This document shows positions 40,701 through 48,195 of a stretch of DNA of 64,000 nucleotides, piece after piece (the first letter of the stretch is position 1; each line of letters starts with the position of its first letter). Source of the stretch: Siphlonurus alternatus (lineage: Eukaryota; Arthropoda; Insecta; Ephemeroptera; Siphlonuridae). The notes beneath the pieces were generated by a model. It saw only the letters and a list, made by a program, of their open reading frames with translations, made no database searches and had not been told where the DNA came from. The position numbers and the translations under genes are program-made. The stretch is from the NCBI GenBank assembly GCA_949825025.1, contig OX463785.1:18787971-18851970 (forward strand). The letters are read 5' to 3'.

Positions 40701-42751
40701 ATATTATATTCTACATTGTATTTGCTTGGAGCAAAGCCTGCTAGCTTTATTCCGGCATTACTTATGTATATTTTATATTATATAACATTGTTAGAGCTTT
40801 AGGTTCATATTTGTATTCATTAACATTAAATTACGTTGATGGTATGATGTTTTCAGGATGTGAGGAGGAAATTACTGCAGGTTTAACGAACCGCTAATAA
40901 CGTGCTAAACTAGACAACACGCTAACATTCTGTTTATTAGCTGCAAGGTTTGTTGAGAAAATTGTCCTATTGTTTAGTCATGTTACATTAATTTCAATAT
41001 GCACAACTTTAAGTGATTTTCACTGTTTTAACCATTTAGTTTGTATTTGTTTTAGCTATAGTATAATATAAATTAATTACAAATTTCAACTGGGATATGG
41101 AGTTTTAAGTTGTAAATATTTTTCTATTAATTTAGTATTATATTGACAGATCTAGCCCGTTTAGGAATTTTATTTTATTTTAACAAAGCTTCCACATCCC
41201 TTTTTTTAATTTCTTTTAATTAAATATTTCTGCTTTTTTAAATTTGTCAAATAAATAATAAAATTGAAATAAAATCTTACAGAAAATCATATAATATCGC
41301 TAATAATATATTTTACAATTAAAAAAAATATATTGAATACAAAAATTAAAAACAAGTAATCTTGCTGTTGATGCGTATGAAACCTTTAGCAACATACCTG
41401 CTAGGATGTTTGCCTATAATACACCTTAGTTATGGCAATGAAAAATAGTAAGTTCATGAGCTTGCTAATCTATTTAGTATGTTCATCATCAAAAGTAAGT
41501 GATCTCTTTTTATTTTTTTACAAAAAATGAGCTGATATTTAATATTGATCGTGTCATGGTTTATTATAATAACATTTTTCAAATAAATAAAGTTCGATTG
41601 AATATAAAAACGATCTCTGATATTGACATTACATGCAACGTCTGTCTAGCCGTAGGTATTATAATATCTTTAAATAGCTCCAGACGTTATAAAATTTTAT
41701 CAATTTTTTTATTTCAATAATATCGATTACTTTTTCTATTCGTAGAATCTTCATGTGTTCTTATTGCTTACGTAGCTATAAATTTGCATGTCATTCAAAG
41801 TTTATTACCCCCGTTCAATGTGCTCAGTTTAATTTAGATGCTATTTTTATTTTCAATCTATTACATAATTCATATAATTATTATTTTCGATTGCGCTCCT
41901 CTAGACAGCATGAACTCAACTCCTACCTCACTTATTAGAACCAAAAAGATAGACTACCTTTACCCACTAACTGCAGTTCTATAATAGACAAAGAAATGCA
42001 GATTTGCAATTTTGGATGAGGTAAAAAGGGCATTCATTCTATCTATATCAAAAGAGTTTTGGTTAACTAAGCCTCCATAGACTGCTTTATAACGCCTACA
42101 AACAAAGTAGGAATAAAATTCGCGGTGCACTGAGGTTTAAATTATAATATAAGCACGTCAAGTTAGTTTTTTAACTTAAAACTCTAGTAATAAAGGTCTG
42201 TTCCTAAATCATGTTCTCTGAAGGTTTTTTATACCCAATTTCAATTTGCTTATGTATGTACTTAGACATATTAAGGTTTATCAGGCATAGAAATTAGTAT
42301 AAAATATATAATATGTATTGTATTTAAGCACTACATTTTTTAACTATTATCAATTAATAAGATAATAATTAAATTCTCTACAATATTTTATGTTTTTTAT
42401 ATAATTTGGTAATGAAATCTCCTGTATAAATTCTAATTACATTAACTGTTAAAATAATTAATCCCACCACATGTCAACTATTCAAACATCGTTTGTTCTA
42501 AAATTTATACCATTCCAGATAATATCACACGAATTTCTAATAAAGAAGAAAACTTGAGTTTTCAGATGTACATACGTAAATAAATAATTAGAATATAAAT
42601 GATATGGTTTAAAAATTATATACTTTGTTTCTAATTTGTATTCCTATCATATCTGACATTTGATTCATTCATAAGTTGGTTCATATCTGATATTAATTTT
42701 ACATACCTGTTCCACCCATAAGTTGGTCGTCATGATTTGGTTTTTCAAGTT
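10014..42751 (-). CDS. nAChRalpha: Nicotinic acetylcholine receptor alpha subunit (5' end outside window)
   Basis: Ten exons join in frame to give 520 residues plus stop. This is a Cys-loop ligand-gated cation channel subunit acting at cholinergic synapses in the plasma membrane. Counting from the first visible residue: loop D Trp in exon 42707-42751; loop [10 protein letters not shown] near 43-51; Cys-loop Cys 85 and 99 with 13 residues between; loop B WTYDG near 106-110; vicinal Cys 158-159 in YTCCDEPY, which define an alpha subunit; TM1 about 178-200; GEK then TM2 208-229; TM3 about 234-262; a long cytoplasmic loop; TM4 about 462-488; short C-terminal tail. The TM2 and loop C sequence fit the insect alpha1-4/alpha8 heteromer group, not alpha5-7; I cannot fix the paralogue. 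The signal peptide and roughly the first 60-80 residues are missing. Introns are 422 to 7285 bp. Confidence 0.96.
10212..11423 (-). other. Intron, last-but-one to last coding exon
   Basis: This 1212 bp AT-rich intron has one GC-richer patch at about 10365-10440 with no usable frame. The 11190-11390 segment is one copy of a roughly 200 bp dispersed repeat also seen at 41905-42150 and, inverted, at 47690-47870. Confidence 0.9.
11190..11390 (+). repeat. Dispersed repeat family D, copy 1
   Basis: GATGCAGATTCGCAAATTTG, GGATGAGGTAATAAGGGCAC, and CACAAATAAAGTAGTAGTAA follow the same order as 41905-42150 at about 75-80 percent identity. Unknown type. Confidence 0.7.
11424..11697 (-). CDS. nAChRalpha: nAChR alpha cytoplasmic-loop exon with MA helix
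   Basis: One base completes Arg, then 91 codons start [13 protein letters not shown] and end [10 protein letters not shown]. The acceptor is TTTCACAG and the donor GTAATA; the end is phase 0. The first two thirds is Pro/Ser/Thr-rich variable loop. The last 28 residues, [17 protein letters not shown] and onward, correspond to the amphipathic MA helix before TM4. The start is set by the phase-2 end of the previous exon. Confidence 0.93.
12217..13360. mobile_element. 1.1 kb foldback (long inverted repeat) element
   Basis: The two ends are inverse copies: AATGGGGTACTGAC at 12217-12230 and its complement at 13347-13360. The arms stay complementary nearly to a central loop of about 50 bp near 12700-12745, where two copies of a stretch around CGGAAAAATGGATTCGAG face each other. 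The right arm has about 130 extra bases (13047-13176). Open frames inside (79 and 91 codons) are by-products of the arms and match no family. It is most likely a non-autonomous DNA transposon; no clear target duplication is seen. Confidence 0.85.
13047..13176. mobile_element. Inverted-repeat segment nested in one foldback arm
   Basis: This 130 bp segment is bounded by AACATTGC and its complement GCAATGTT. It is present only in the right arm of the 1.1 kb foldback; the left arm joins directly at the matching point. Either a small element inserted in this arm or the left arm lost the segment. Confidence 0.5.
18700..18885 (-). CDS. nAChRalpha: nAChR alpha cytoplasmic-loop exon
   Basis: One base completes Gly, then 61 codons begin [19 protein letters not shown] and end MEHEYGPA, plus AG of a split Arg. 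The acceptor is GACGCAG and the donor [18 protein letters not shown] is shared by several insect alpha subunits; the remainder is variable His/Pro-rich cytoplasmic loop sequence of no known fold. The exon is clearly richer in G+C than the surrounding intron. Confidence 0.92.
18886..19307 (-). other. 422 bp intron
   Basis: This short intron is of ordinary composition. No repeat or RNA gene is seen. Confidence 0.85.
19308..19454 (-). CDS. nAChRalpha: nAChR alpha exon with end of TM3 and start of cytoplasmic loop
   Basis: One base completes Ser, then 48 codons run from [15 protein letters not shown] to QYTIDKR plus GG of a split Gly. The acceptor is CCGACAG and the donor GTGAGT. The exon's real frame differs from the longest open frame here. 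It ends TM3 and begins the cytoplasmic domain with the conserved post-TM3 segment [16 protein letters not shown]. It is separated from the next exon by only 422 bp. Confidence 0.95.
19455..22373 (-). other. 2.9 kb intron with exon-end copies
   Basis: Its first 360 bases (gene sense) contain the tandem copies of the preceding exon end. A hairpin element lies at 20961-21075. The rest is AT-rich without recognised content. Confidence 0.88.
20961..21075. mobile_element. Hairpin MITE, family C copy 2
   Basis: GTACACTCGTCGCCTCGG at the left faces GGTGACGAGAGTAC at the right. The inner stretch (TTTGCAGCCTTGTTAATCAC and its complement) matches the 2868 copy. Confidence 0.78.
22012..22423 (-). repeat. 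Tandem array copying the 3' end and donor of the TM2-TM3 exon
   Basis: The landmark GTACC of the exon at 22423 recurs at 22330, 22238 and 22146 (steps of 93, 92 and 92), with degenerate copies near 22089 and 22012. Each clean unit carries the last roughly 50 exon bases plus about 42 intron bases. Copies 22281-22336 and 22189-22244 are each 56 nt, preceded by AG, open in the exon frame, and followed by GTGAG (22276-22280) and GCGAG (22184-22188). They share changes from the true exon: FTMILDTF reads YTMILNTF. Their start phase (0) does not fit the true exon's end phase (2), so inclusion would shift the frame and stop. Confidence 0.88.
22374..22510 (-). CDS. nAChRalpha: nAChR alpha exon with TM2 and start of TM3
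   Basis: The exon encodes 45 residues from [11 protein letters not shown] to FTMILDTF plus AG of a split Ser codon. The acceptor is TGTCCAG; the donor is GTCAGA, a weaker site than those of the other exons. The first 22 residues are the pore-lining TM2 with its Leu rings and outer Glu. [12 protein letters not shown] is the TM2-TM3 loop that couples binding to gating. Its last 50 bases and donor are repeated downstream in a tandem array (22012-22423). Confidence 0.97.
22785..23479 (-). mobile_element. 5'-truncated LINE with (TAAA)n tail
   Basis: The RT fragment is followed by a 3' UTR of about 225 bp and a tail of about six TAAA units (TTTA on the plus strand, 22785-22810). Short tandem 3' tails of this kind are typical of several LINE clades. 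I could not define a target-site duplication by eye. Confidence 0.82.
23036..23479 (-). pseudogene. Non-LTR retrotransposon reverse transcriptase, C-terminal fragment
   Basis: An open frame of about 147 codons reads like the last part of a jockey/CR1-type LINE ORF2: [18 protein letters not shown], then [15 protein letters not shown], which is the thumb and connection region after the RT catalytic core. The catalytic YADD block and the endonuclease are absent, so the copy is 5'-truncated at about 23480 and dead. The frame itself is intact to its TAA, suggesting a fairly recent insertion. It is in the same orientation as the receptor gene. Confidence 0.85.
24980..25003. repeat. (TA)n microsatellite
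   Basis: About 12 TA units in AT-rich intron. Confidence 0.9.
26142..26310 (-). CDS. nAChRalpha: nAChR alpha exon with vicinal cysteines and TM1
   Basis: One base completes Arg, then 56 codons run from [12 protein letters not shown] to LPSDSGEK. The acceptor is CGCACAG and the donor GTGAGT. Adjacent cysteines at residues 7-8 of the exon, flanked by Tyr, form loop C and mark an agonist-binding alpha subunit. NIT is a possible glycosylation site. Residues about 27-49 are TM1 with the conserved Pro-Cys (LIIPCMG). SDSGEK is the TM1-TM2 linker whose Glu forms the inner cation-selectivity ring. Confidence 0.97.
26311..26823 (-). other. 513 bp intron
   Basis: This is a short AT-rich intron; nothing is recognised in it. 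Confidence 0.85.
26824..26939 (-). CDS. nAChRalpha: nAChR alpha exon with loop F
   Basis: The exon encodes 38 residues from [11 protein letters not shown] to DILEVPAV plus two bases of a split Arg codon. The acceptor is TTTCAG and the donor GTGAGG. It is shorter than 60 codons and has no useful start codon, so it is visible only by splicing. The acidic stretch with GIDL/GVDL-type sequence and [10 protein letters not shown] corresponds to the loop F region of the extracellular domain. It sits only 513 bp upstream of the next exon. Confidence 0.95.
26940..29751 (-). other. 2.8 kb intron
   Basis: It is mostly AT-rich. A GC-rich island lies at about 27740-27965, including a CRE palindrome at 27757. 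A Penelope-like 3' motif lies at 29346-29400 and a CRE palindrome at 29569. No alternative exon is recognised. Confidence 0.85.
29346..29400 (+). mobile_element. Penelope-like 3' motif resembling a hammerhead core
   Basis: The run is CTGAGGA (29365-29371), A, GAGAG, a 7-nt loop, CTCTC, GAAAC (29390-29394): the CUGANGA-stem II-GAAA order of a hammerhead. An 8-bp stem GATCTGAG/CTCAGATC precedes it. CCTGA...CGAAACG motifs are known at Penelope-like element ends. Two bases (AC) separate the upstream stem from CTGAGGA and no proper GUH cleavage triplet precedes it, so it is probably inactive. Confidence 0.4.
29752..29932 (-). CDS. nAChRalpha: nAChR alpha exon with Cys-loop and loops E and B
   Basis: One base completes the split Asn, then 60 codons run from [13 protein letters not shown] to WTYDGFQ. 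The acceptor is TTGCAG and the donor GTAAGA. It contains the signature Cys-loop, two cysteines 14 positions apart enclosing [13 protein letters not shown], the loop E strand around NYTGRVEW, and loop B GSWTYDG. NYT is a possible N-glycosylation site. No second similar exon is visible nearby, so I see no sign of mutually exclusive splicing here. Confidence 0.97.
30055..30265. mobile_element. Possible hAT-like MITE
   Basis: The left end TTAGGGCTGTCTCACACAGG and the right end CCTGTGTGCGATCAACCTTAG are imperfect inverted repeats (about 12 of 18). The GGGCTGTC...CACAC style and several internal CGATCG/CGCACAC units resemble hAT-type MITEs. The target duplication is unclear (TTAG on both sides at best). 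Confidence 0.45.
30381..30495. repeat. 20 bp perfect inverted repeat
   Basis: CGTCTCAGAATGCAAGTCAC at 30381-30400 is exactly complementary to 30476-30495, with 75 bp between. It could be the end of a small element. Confidence 0.7.
31709..31737 (+). repeat. (AG)n microsatellite
   Basis: Short AG tract with one AAAG interruption. Confidence 0.95.
33308..33643. mobile_element. Foldback MITE, family B copy 1
   Basis: Ends are AATGGACAACATACATG and its complement. Arms of about 125 bp pair almost throughout and include the family core GAATTTTTTCAGATTTTT and GAGACCCGGAACTATTTTTA. The central 80 bp loop is GC-richer and unpaired. There is no coding capacity. Confidence 0.85.
34702..35158. mobile_element. 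piggyBac-like MITE with TTAA target duplication
   Basis: TTAA flanks both ends (34702-34705 and 35155-35158). Inside are terminal inverted repeats GGCTTAACCTGAGAA and, inverted at the right, GGTATAACCTGAGAA. The 449 bp body has no coding capacity. TTAA duplication is the hallmark of piggyBac transposition; assignment rests on that and the TIRs only. Confidence 0.75.
36400..36556. mobile_element. 157 bp near-perfect hairpin MITE
   Basis: TGGGGGACATTCACAA at the left faces its complement at the right, and the arms pair at about 95 percent to a loop of a few bases. AAT or a shorter sequence flanks both ends. Terminal sequence is related to the 50201 hairpin. Confidence 0.85.
37218..37327 (-). 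CDS. nAChRalpha: nAChR alpha exon with loop A
   Basis: The exon encodes 36 residues from [11 protein letters not shown] to DIVLYN plus two bases of a split Asn codon. It opens after TTACAG and ends at donor GTAAGT. The segment [11 protein letters not shown] is the loop A region of the acetylcholine site; the Trp-Pro-Asp core is conserved across Cys-loop receptors. The exon starts at phase 0 after the 45-nt exon and ends at phase 2, matching the one-base start of the next exon. Confidence 0.95.
38085..38840 (+). repeat. Direct duplication, two units about 570 bp apart
   Basis: TTTATTTTAACATGTGTGCG at about 38089 recurs at about 38659. The following 170 bp (ATATAACA, TTTTAAATTTA, TTGTATCAGTTATA, TTTAATT) run in parallel with substitutions and small indels. 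The second unit may extend to about 38930. Confidence 0.7.
39215..39325 (-). mobile_element. SINE fragment, reversed
   Basis: TGATTGAGGGAGCCATGGAA, then GTTAGGATGGTTGGCAATTG, corresponds to the middle of the family. No head is recognisable. Confidence 0.6.
41905..42150 (+). repeat. Dispersed repeat family D, copy 2
   Basis: AATGCAGATTTGCAATTTTG, GGATGAGGTAAAAAGGGCAT, GCCTCCATAGACTGCTTTAT and CAAACAAAGTAGGAATAAAA align with copy 1. Orientation is the same. Confidence 0.7.
42707..42751 (-). CDS. nAChRalpha: nAChR alpha exon with loop D (45 nt)
   Basis: This 45-nt exon encodes [15 protein letters not shown] and is too short for ORF finders. The acceptor reads TTTCAG before it and the donor GTATGT after it; both ends are phase 0. 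A 45-nt exon with this peptide is a standard feature of nAChR genes; the Trp belongs to binding loop D on the complementary face. It is the most upstream exon I can find. The next exon upstream should end in the conserved stretch before NLKNQ, and nothing resembling it appears between 42752 and 64000. Confidence 0.93.
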
Positions 42752-43462
42752 CTGAAACATAAGAGAGAAGGGAAAATTGATATTTTTAATATATTTTTTT
42801 TCTTTGACGCATCAATTGAATTTACTTAAAAATTCTTTTTACATGGAGAACATTAAGGTTACCATGTTTTTTTTCCACTCCTAACCTTTTACCGTTCACA
42901 TTATTGCATTATGAAGAACTTTATAATATAGCGAGTTTTGACAATCATCATAGTTGCACATAGGGAGTTTCCACCTTAACAAATTCTCAAGAAGTACAAA
43001 TACATATTAGAGAGTGAATTTAGAAGAATATTAGAATTATTGTGATGCTGCGCCCACTGCAATGTATGATTTCTAAATTAACTGATTCTTTATGTTTACA
43101 ATGTTATTTTGGTTTATTATAAATATTAATTTTGAAACAATCACATTTTAAATTTTAATATTTAATGAAATATCATAAATATATTGAAATTTTTAAATTT
43201 TAGCAAAAAAAAAAAAAAAAAAAAAACTCATACATAAAAGTGTATAAAAACAGTAAAATTGGTTATTACATTTATTAATTAAAAAAATAATAATTCAATC
43301 AAAAAATAAATTGCATTATAATATAAAAGAGGTATTAAGCGATAATTATTTGGAAAATTAGAATATTATACAAAATATATTCTAATAATGAGTATGCCCA
43401 GCCATAAAATTTCCATGTATTTGATGTACCATTGAACAAATTCCATTCACTTTTACTAAATT

Positions 43463-43691
43463 GAAGTTGAAAGAGAAGTGCACGTGTTAGGAGATTTGTA
43501 TGACTACAAAAAACATCTCCCCACGGAGCAGCCAGGGATGCTGGAGAATGAGAAGGCAGCTCGAATGTTAGGGGAGTGGCTGGACCTCCACTCGCTCCGT
43601 AATGTAACTGAAGATACTCTGATTCAAGTCCACTTTTAGATACGTCATCAAGGAGGTTATGGGAGTTCTTGGAGTATCAATTATAAAATAA
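43463..43691 (+). pseudogene. Unrecognised protein-like fragment with one frameshift
   Basis: An open stretch of 58 codons starts EVEREVHVLGDLYDYKKHLP and continues through MLENEKAARMLGEWLDLHSL to a TAG at 43637. Removing one T of the TTTT run at 43634-43637 carries the frame on as RYVIKEVMGVLGVSIIK to a TAA ending at 43691. Composition is clearly richer in G+C than the flanks and codon choice looks protein-coding. It lies antisense to the receptor gene. An AG at 43465-43466 could be an acceptor, so it may be a decayed last exon, a retrocopy or a transposon piece. I do not recognise the family. Confidence 0.5.
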
Positions 43692-44636
43692 ATATGTTTA
43701 ATTTTGCTATCGAAGTGTGAAAAGACGGGTAACAGTAATGACATTTTCCTTTATATATTCTTTATTTAATGGGGGCATACATGATCAAAATGTGTCAATT
43801 ACCCCAAAATATTAACCAACCAACTAATATTTTTTTAATGCCGATGAACTGACAAATACTATGTATTCTGCGAAAGTAAAATTTAATGTGAGCAAAATAT
43901 ATTGAATAATGACAATTATAAATTAAATAACGTTTATATTGTTTCTCTTCAATTGTTTATTTACACATCACAATTTAAATTATTACATTCTATTAACTTC
44001 ATCCCCAAGAACTGAACTCCCTCATTATCGACGACATGGATTCAGTGGAAATTGTATTCCTATTAAACAATTATGCGAATTTATAATTTATTATTTATAA
44101 AAAAGATAAACTATATTATTTTATATTTTTTGATAAGTTTATCAAATTCATCCGTTGTAAAGAATTTTTAAAATAAAATTATAAAAAATTAAACAATAAA
44201 ATAAAAAAACAATTAATTTCCTACAAATTACATTTCTGAATTTTTTTACACTTATTGTAACTTGAACAAAATTCCTAATATTAAAAACTAGACAGTAAAA
44301 ATTGTTTTCTTTGTTTTTGTATTGTTTCAGCAGCATACTTAAAGAGTAATTCAGCTCAACTCTCAAACGTGCCTTGTAACAAGGATGTTTAACATTTTAG
44401 AAACAACGTACTATTTTAATTACTGAAAAGAGAATTTTCTATTTACATTATTTGACAATTAAAATTCACTCAAATGAGGTAATTATAATGTTAGTACAAA
44501 AAAAGTAAACATAGTTACAAATTTAATTAACATTTCTACAGGTGAAATATGAAGTGAACTTTTTTTGGTAACTTTTTGTACAATATTAGCATTTTAATAT
44601 TCGTATTATTTCTTCATGAAACTTTATTTGTACGGT

Positions 44637-44910
44637 ACTGGTCCCAAGTGAAATTTATCTTCGGACTCTTCATGGACCTGTCATAATAATATAGCATTAC
44701 TTGGTATTTTATGTATTTTTTGGGGGGGTTATTCTTGCTTTATATATAGTGGGATCGATTCAACAAAAGTGTTAAGGAGCGATTTGCATTGTTGAGTTGC
44801 TCCCAAGCTTTTGCTTTTGCATAACTATCGAGAAAATTAATTACAATTTTCTCAAGAGATGTGGTATCAAAATTTTTACTAATTGCAAGGTGAGGGAACC
44901 GTGGAAATGC
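44637..44910 (-). mobile_element. Degraded SINE pieces
   Basis: TACTGGTCCCAAG and CTTCATGGACC (44637-44685) match the family 3' end; GTGAGGGAACCGTGGAAATG (about 44890) matches its body. The sequence between is foreign or decayed. Confidence 0.4.
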
Positions 44911-45594
44911 AAGTTGAACTATACACCACCGTCTTTGCGATATTTTGTGATGTATTTTTTTTACCTGAATAATTCAAGTGCCATATTTAAAAATACCAAC
45001 GTTACCCACATACTTTTGACGTGATCACTAAACGTTTGACCTTTAAAAAAAAAACTGACTTGTAATATTAAATTCTGACAAAAAATTACTAAATAAAATA
45101 AAATCATATTTATTTATAGCATGTACTGTATATTTTGATGTTCGTTATTTTTTAATAAAAAAAGTTTTGTAATGAAAAAGCATGCATGTTGACAAATATT
45201 AAAATAAACTTTTTCATTTCGATTTTTTTTCGATGTTATCTACATTAATTTTTTTGTATGTAAAGTGCTTTGTGAACGATCCATTTATTTAAATAACAAA
45301 ATGCCATGTTGAAAATAACAAATTAAAAATAAATCTGATCTAGTTTCAATTGAAAGTAATGTTAAAACGATTGAACTTGTTCTTTTTGTTTGTTTTGTTC
45401 TAACGAAGTCAACAATTTGATTTGTCTAAAGTTTCAAAGCACTCTAATAACAATAATAACTTTAAATGGTACAAACTTAAGTACATGGTCAATTTGCTCT
45501 ACATTTGATCAACTTTAGTACAACATTAAAATTATTATAGCAGTGTTTACTTCAGCTAAATCAAGATAGTGATACATTATATTATTATCTCTAT

Positions 45595-45597
<3 letters not shown>

Positions 45598-45628
<31 letters not shown>
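45598..45628 (+). repeat. Poly(T) tract
   Basis: About 31 T; possibly the tail of a reversed retroelement whose body I cannot identify. Confidence 0.95.
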
Positions 45629-45629
<1 letters not shown>

Positions 45630-45929
45630 AAAGTTGGGAAATTTGTCAACAGGAAGAATTTTAGCTAAAAAAAAAAGGTTATTAATAAAAGTTTCCTGTG
45701 TTTTTTTAATCTCTTTACTCAGGTGTAATAATAATTATCTCTCAATACATTTGAGCCCACAGTAAAAAAACACTTTGCGATTACATTTTCTATGGGAATT
45801 GTTTTCCCTAAACGTAGAAATTAATTTTTATTTTTGTTGCCTTGTTTTTATTTGGCTATCCTTTGAGCAATAAAAAAATTACATTAAAATTTTAAATATA
45901 TGTATTCTCACGTTGTCTTATTTTAACTA

Positions 45930-46085
45930 AAAATACTATGGAAACTCCCTTTTGAACGGTCGTAACTCCTGCTAAGTAAACACAATCTTATGTAGCAAGT
46001 AAATTGTGAAGGTACACAATGTTATAAAATTTACTGCCGAGATGAGATTCGAACTCTTTTCCATGAATTACAACGTGGATTCATA
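45930..46085 (-). mobile_element. Possible degraded SINE
   Basis: CTATGGAAACTCCC at about 45937 and GAGATTCGAACTCTTTTCC at about 46042 resemble the reversed body and B box. The spacing suits the family but similarity is low. Confidence 0.35.
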
Positions 46086-47011
46086 AATACATTTTACTTT
46101 AAAATATTACCATTATAATATACTACAAAACCGTTGTTTTAAATAATAAATATCTCTAGTTTTTACATAATGTAATATGCAGCTAATATTAACTTTGCAA
46201 CGCAATTTCATTGTGTCAACCTTCTATATTTATAATATCTTGTATAATCTCAACAACAAACATGAGTATATTATACCCGGGAGTAAAATAATGTAATCTG
46301 TATGAAATCCCTTTTTTCTTTAGAAAAAATCTACCCTTGAAATAAAATCCTGCAATGTATGTGATATAAAAAATAAAATTTGGTATTCCACAGTGCAAAG
46401 AAAAATACTGGTATTTTTTGTGGTACTTCCTATTTTGCCTTTACAATAAAAAACATTGTCCAATTGGTATGCAGGCGTTCACCCAAGGTTCATGGCTTAT
46501 ATATTTCTAGAATTTTCAAAACTAAAAAAGGAAATGGTACGAAAGTAAAGGCCATGTAAATTAAATTTAACGTCAAAAAAATACAAAGTATTTTCGTAGC
46601 AGGTACTGCATGTAGTTAGCATAAGTTTGTTTTTGTTTCTTTTGTTAGCTTTTTGTTCATTTCAGCATTTCTTTTAAATCGAGGAAACCATAGCAGTTTG
46701 AATTTTAATGCATTTCTCATGTATTTTAACATTACTAGTTGCTAATATTATATTAAATAATATTGGATAATTTTACTACTATTATTCGATTTTATATTGT
46801 TTAGTCTCACTAGCTATATATCAGATTAATTTCAAGTATTCAGAATTATTTATAATATAAATAAGTATATGAAAAATTTTAAATTGTGTTTGTCATTATT
46901 ATGTATTCAATAGCTGGACTCATGATCTGTATTAGTTAATATAAACAAACAAATCGAAACTTTAAAAAATAAAAACACATTTGTGATTAATTTTACCAAA
47001 TTCAGTACAAT

Positions 47012-47191
47012 ATAGAGTAATGACCTCAAAATTTTCTACTGCAGTAATGTATGATGCAAAGTTTTGTCACTTATTATTTTTTTTTAGATGTTTTAGAGGC
47101 CAGAAAGTACTGCTAAAAAGTTCAGCAAAGTTCTAGTTTTAACCCACCTCTCTAGTTCTGCAATGTCTTTTTATTTTTTATAGAGAAGTGA

Positions 47192-47278
<87 letters not shown>

Positions 47279-47395
47279 ATTTAATAATTTTCAAAATTAG
47301 TTCACACTCTCTAAAAAATCTGGAAAAAAAATCAGAGAACATAATTTTTCACCCTCTATTTCTATTTGTAACAATAAATTTTGAGGTCGATACTC
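47012..47395. mobile_element. Foldback MITE, family B copy 4 (diverged, with internal (CT)n)
   Basis: GACCTCAAAATTT near 47022 faces its complement near 47380. The right arm repeats the family core (AAAAAATCTGGAAAAAAAAT, CACCCTCTATT). The loop has been replaced or expanded by an 82 bp (CT)n tract. Confidence 0.6.
47195..47276 (+). repeat. (CT)n microsatellite inside foldback copy 4
   Basis: Pure CT of about 82 bp lying in the loop region of the diverged foldback element. Confidence 0.98.
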
Positions 47396-47689
47396 CATTG
47401 TGGTAACATATCCTGAAATTAAATAGTTATATGTTTTATTTTATGATCAATGAAATATTATTATAGTTCTAGAAGTACGTCAATGTCGTACCACCCTAAG
47501 GCTTCTTTTACTTTCCCATCGTTTCAAACATTTCTCTTCTTTTTTCTTTGACCGCCAGACCGACGATTTTTTTGCTCTCAATATACTTTTTAGTTCGATA
47601 AAACTTCACCAGGAAATTATATAAAACTCCAGAGGCTAGTTATAGGAAAAGAGGGTTTAAAAAAAGGTAAAACGTATGCTAAATATATC

Positions 47690-47870
47690 AGGTTGGAATA
47701 ATGATTTTTATAAGTACACCTTAGGATACCCCTACTCTATTTGTGAGTGTTGTCACGCAGTCTATGAAGGTGTGGTGAAATATTTCGGATATCAATAGAC
47801 TCAGTTCTCTTTTTACTTACCTCAAAATTACAAATTTGCAACTCTTTATCCCTTGAAACTTGCTTTTGAT
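47690..47870 (-). repeat. Dispersed repeat family D, copy 3 (inverted)
   Basis: Read on the minus strand: GCAAATTTGTAATTTTGAGG, TAAAAAGAGAACTGAGTCTA, CTTCATAGACTGCGTGACAA, CACAAATAGAGTAGGGGT, in the order of the other two copies. Confidence 0.6.
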
Positions 47871-48011
47871 ATGTTTGTTAACATTCATACTGTCGATAAA
47901 CGTATAGTATAGTGTCTATAAGTTAAAATCGAAAAACAAAATGGTCCTTTGTATAATTACGGTACAAATAAGTTCATATCCCTTCTTCTAGTGCTATACG
48001 TTTTTCTCTTT

Positions 48012-48195
48012 GTCAGGTAAGACCCCCTGTTAAACGCCTTGTACACACTAATTTTGGATTTTTTCTCTCTAGGGAAACTATGTGAAATTTAATTTTTTAG
48101 ATTTCGGTTCCATATATGGAACCATTTTAACTATTTTTAGAAAATACTTGCTTAAATTTTTTTTTATTCGTATATATAGTGCGCAATTGAAGCCC
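48012..48195. mobile_element. Degraded partial copy of the 1.1 kb foldback arm
   Basis: The run from GTCAGGTAAGACCCCCTGTT to the ACTATTTTTAGAAAATACT stretch follows the same order as 12879-13040 with many substitutions. Only one arm is recognisable, so this is an old relic. Confidence 0.6.

Larger units (their letters stand above)
37328..42706 (-). other. 5.4 kb intron
   Basis: The intron contains a duplicated segment (38085-38260 and 38655-38840), a partial SINE (39215-39325) and one copy of the roughly 200 bp dispersed repeat (41905-42150). No exon-like sequence is seen. Confidence 0.85.
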
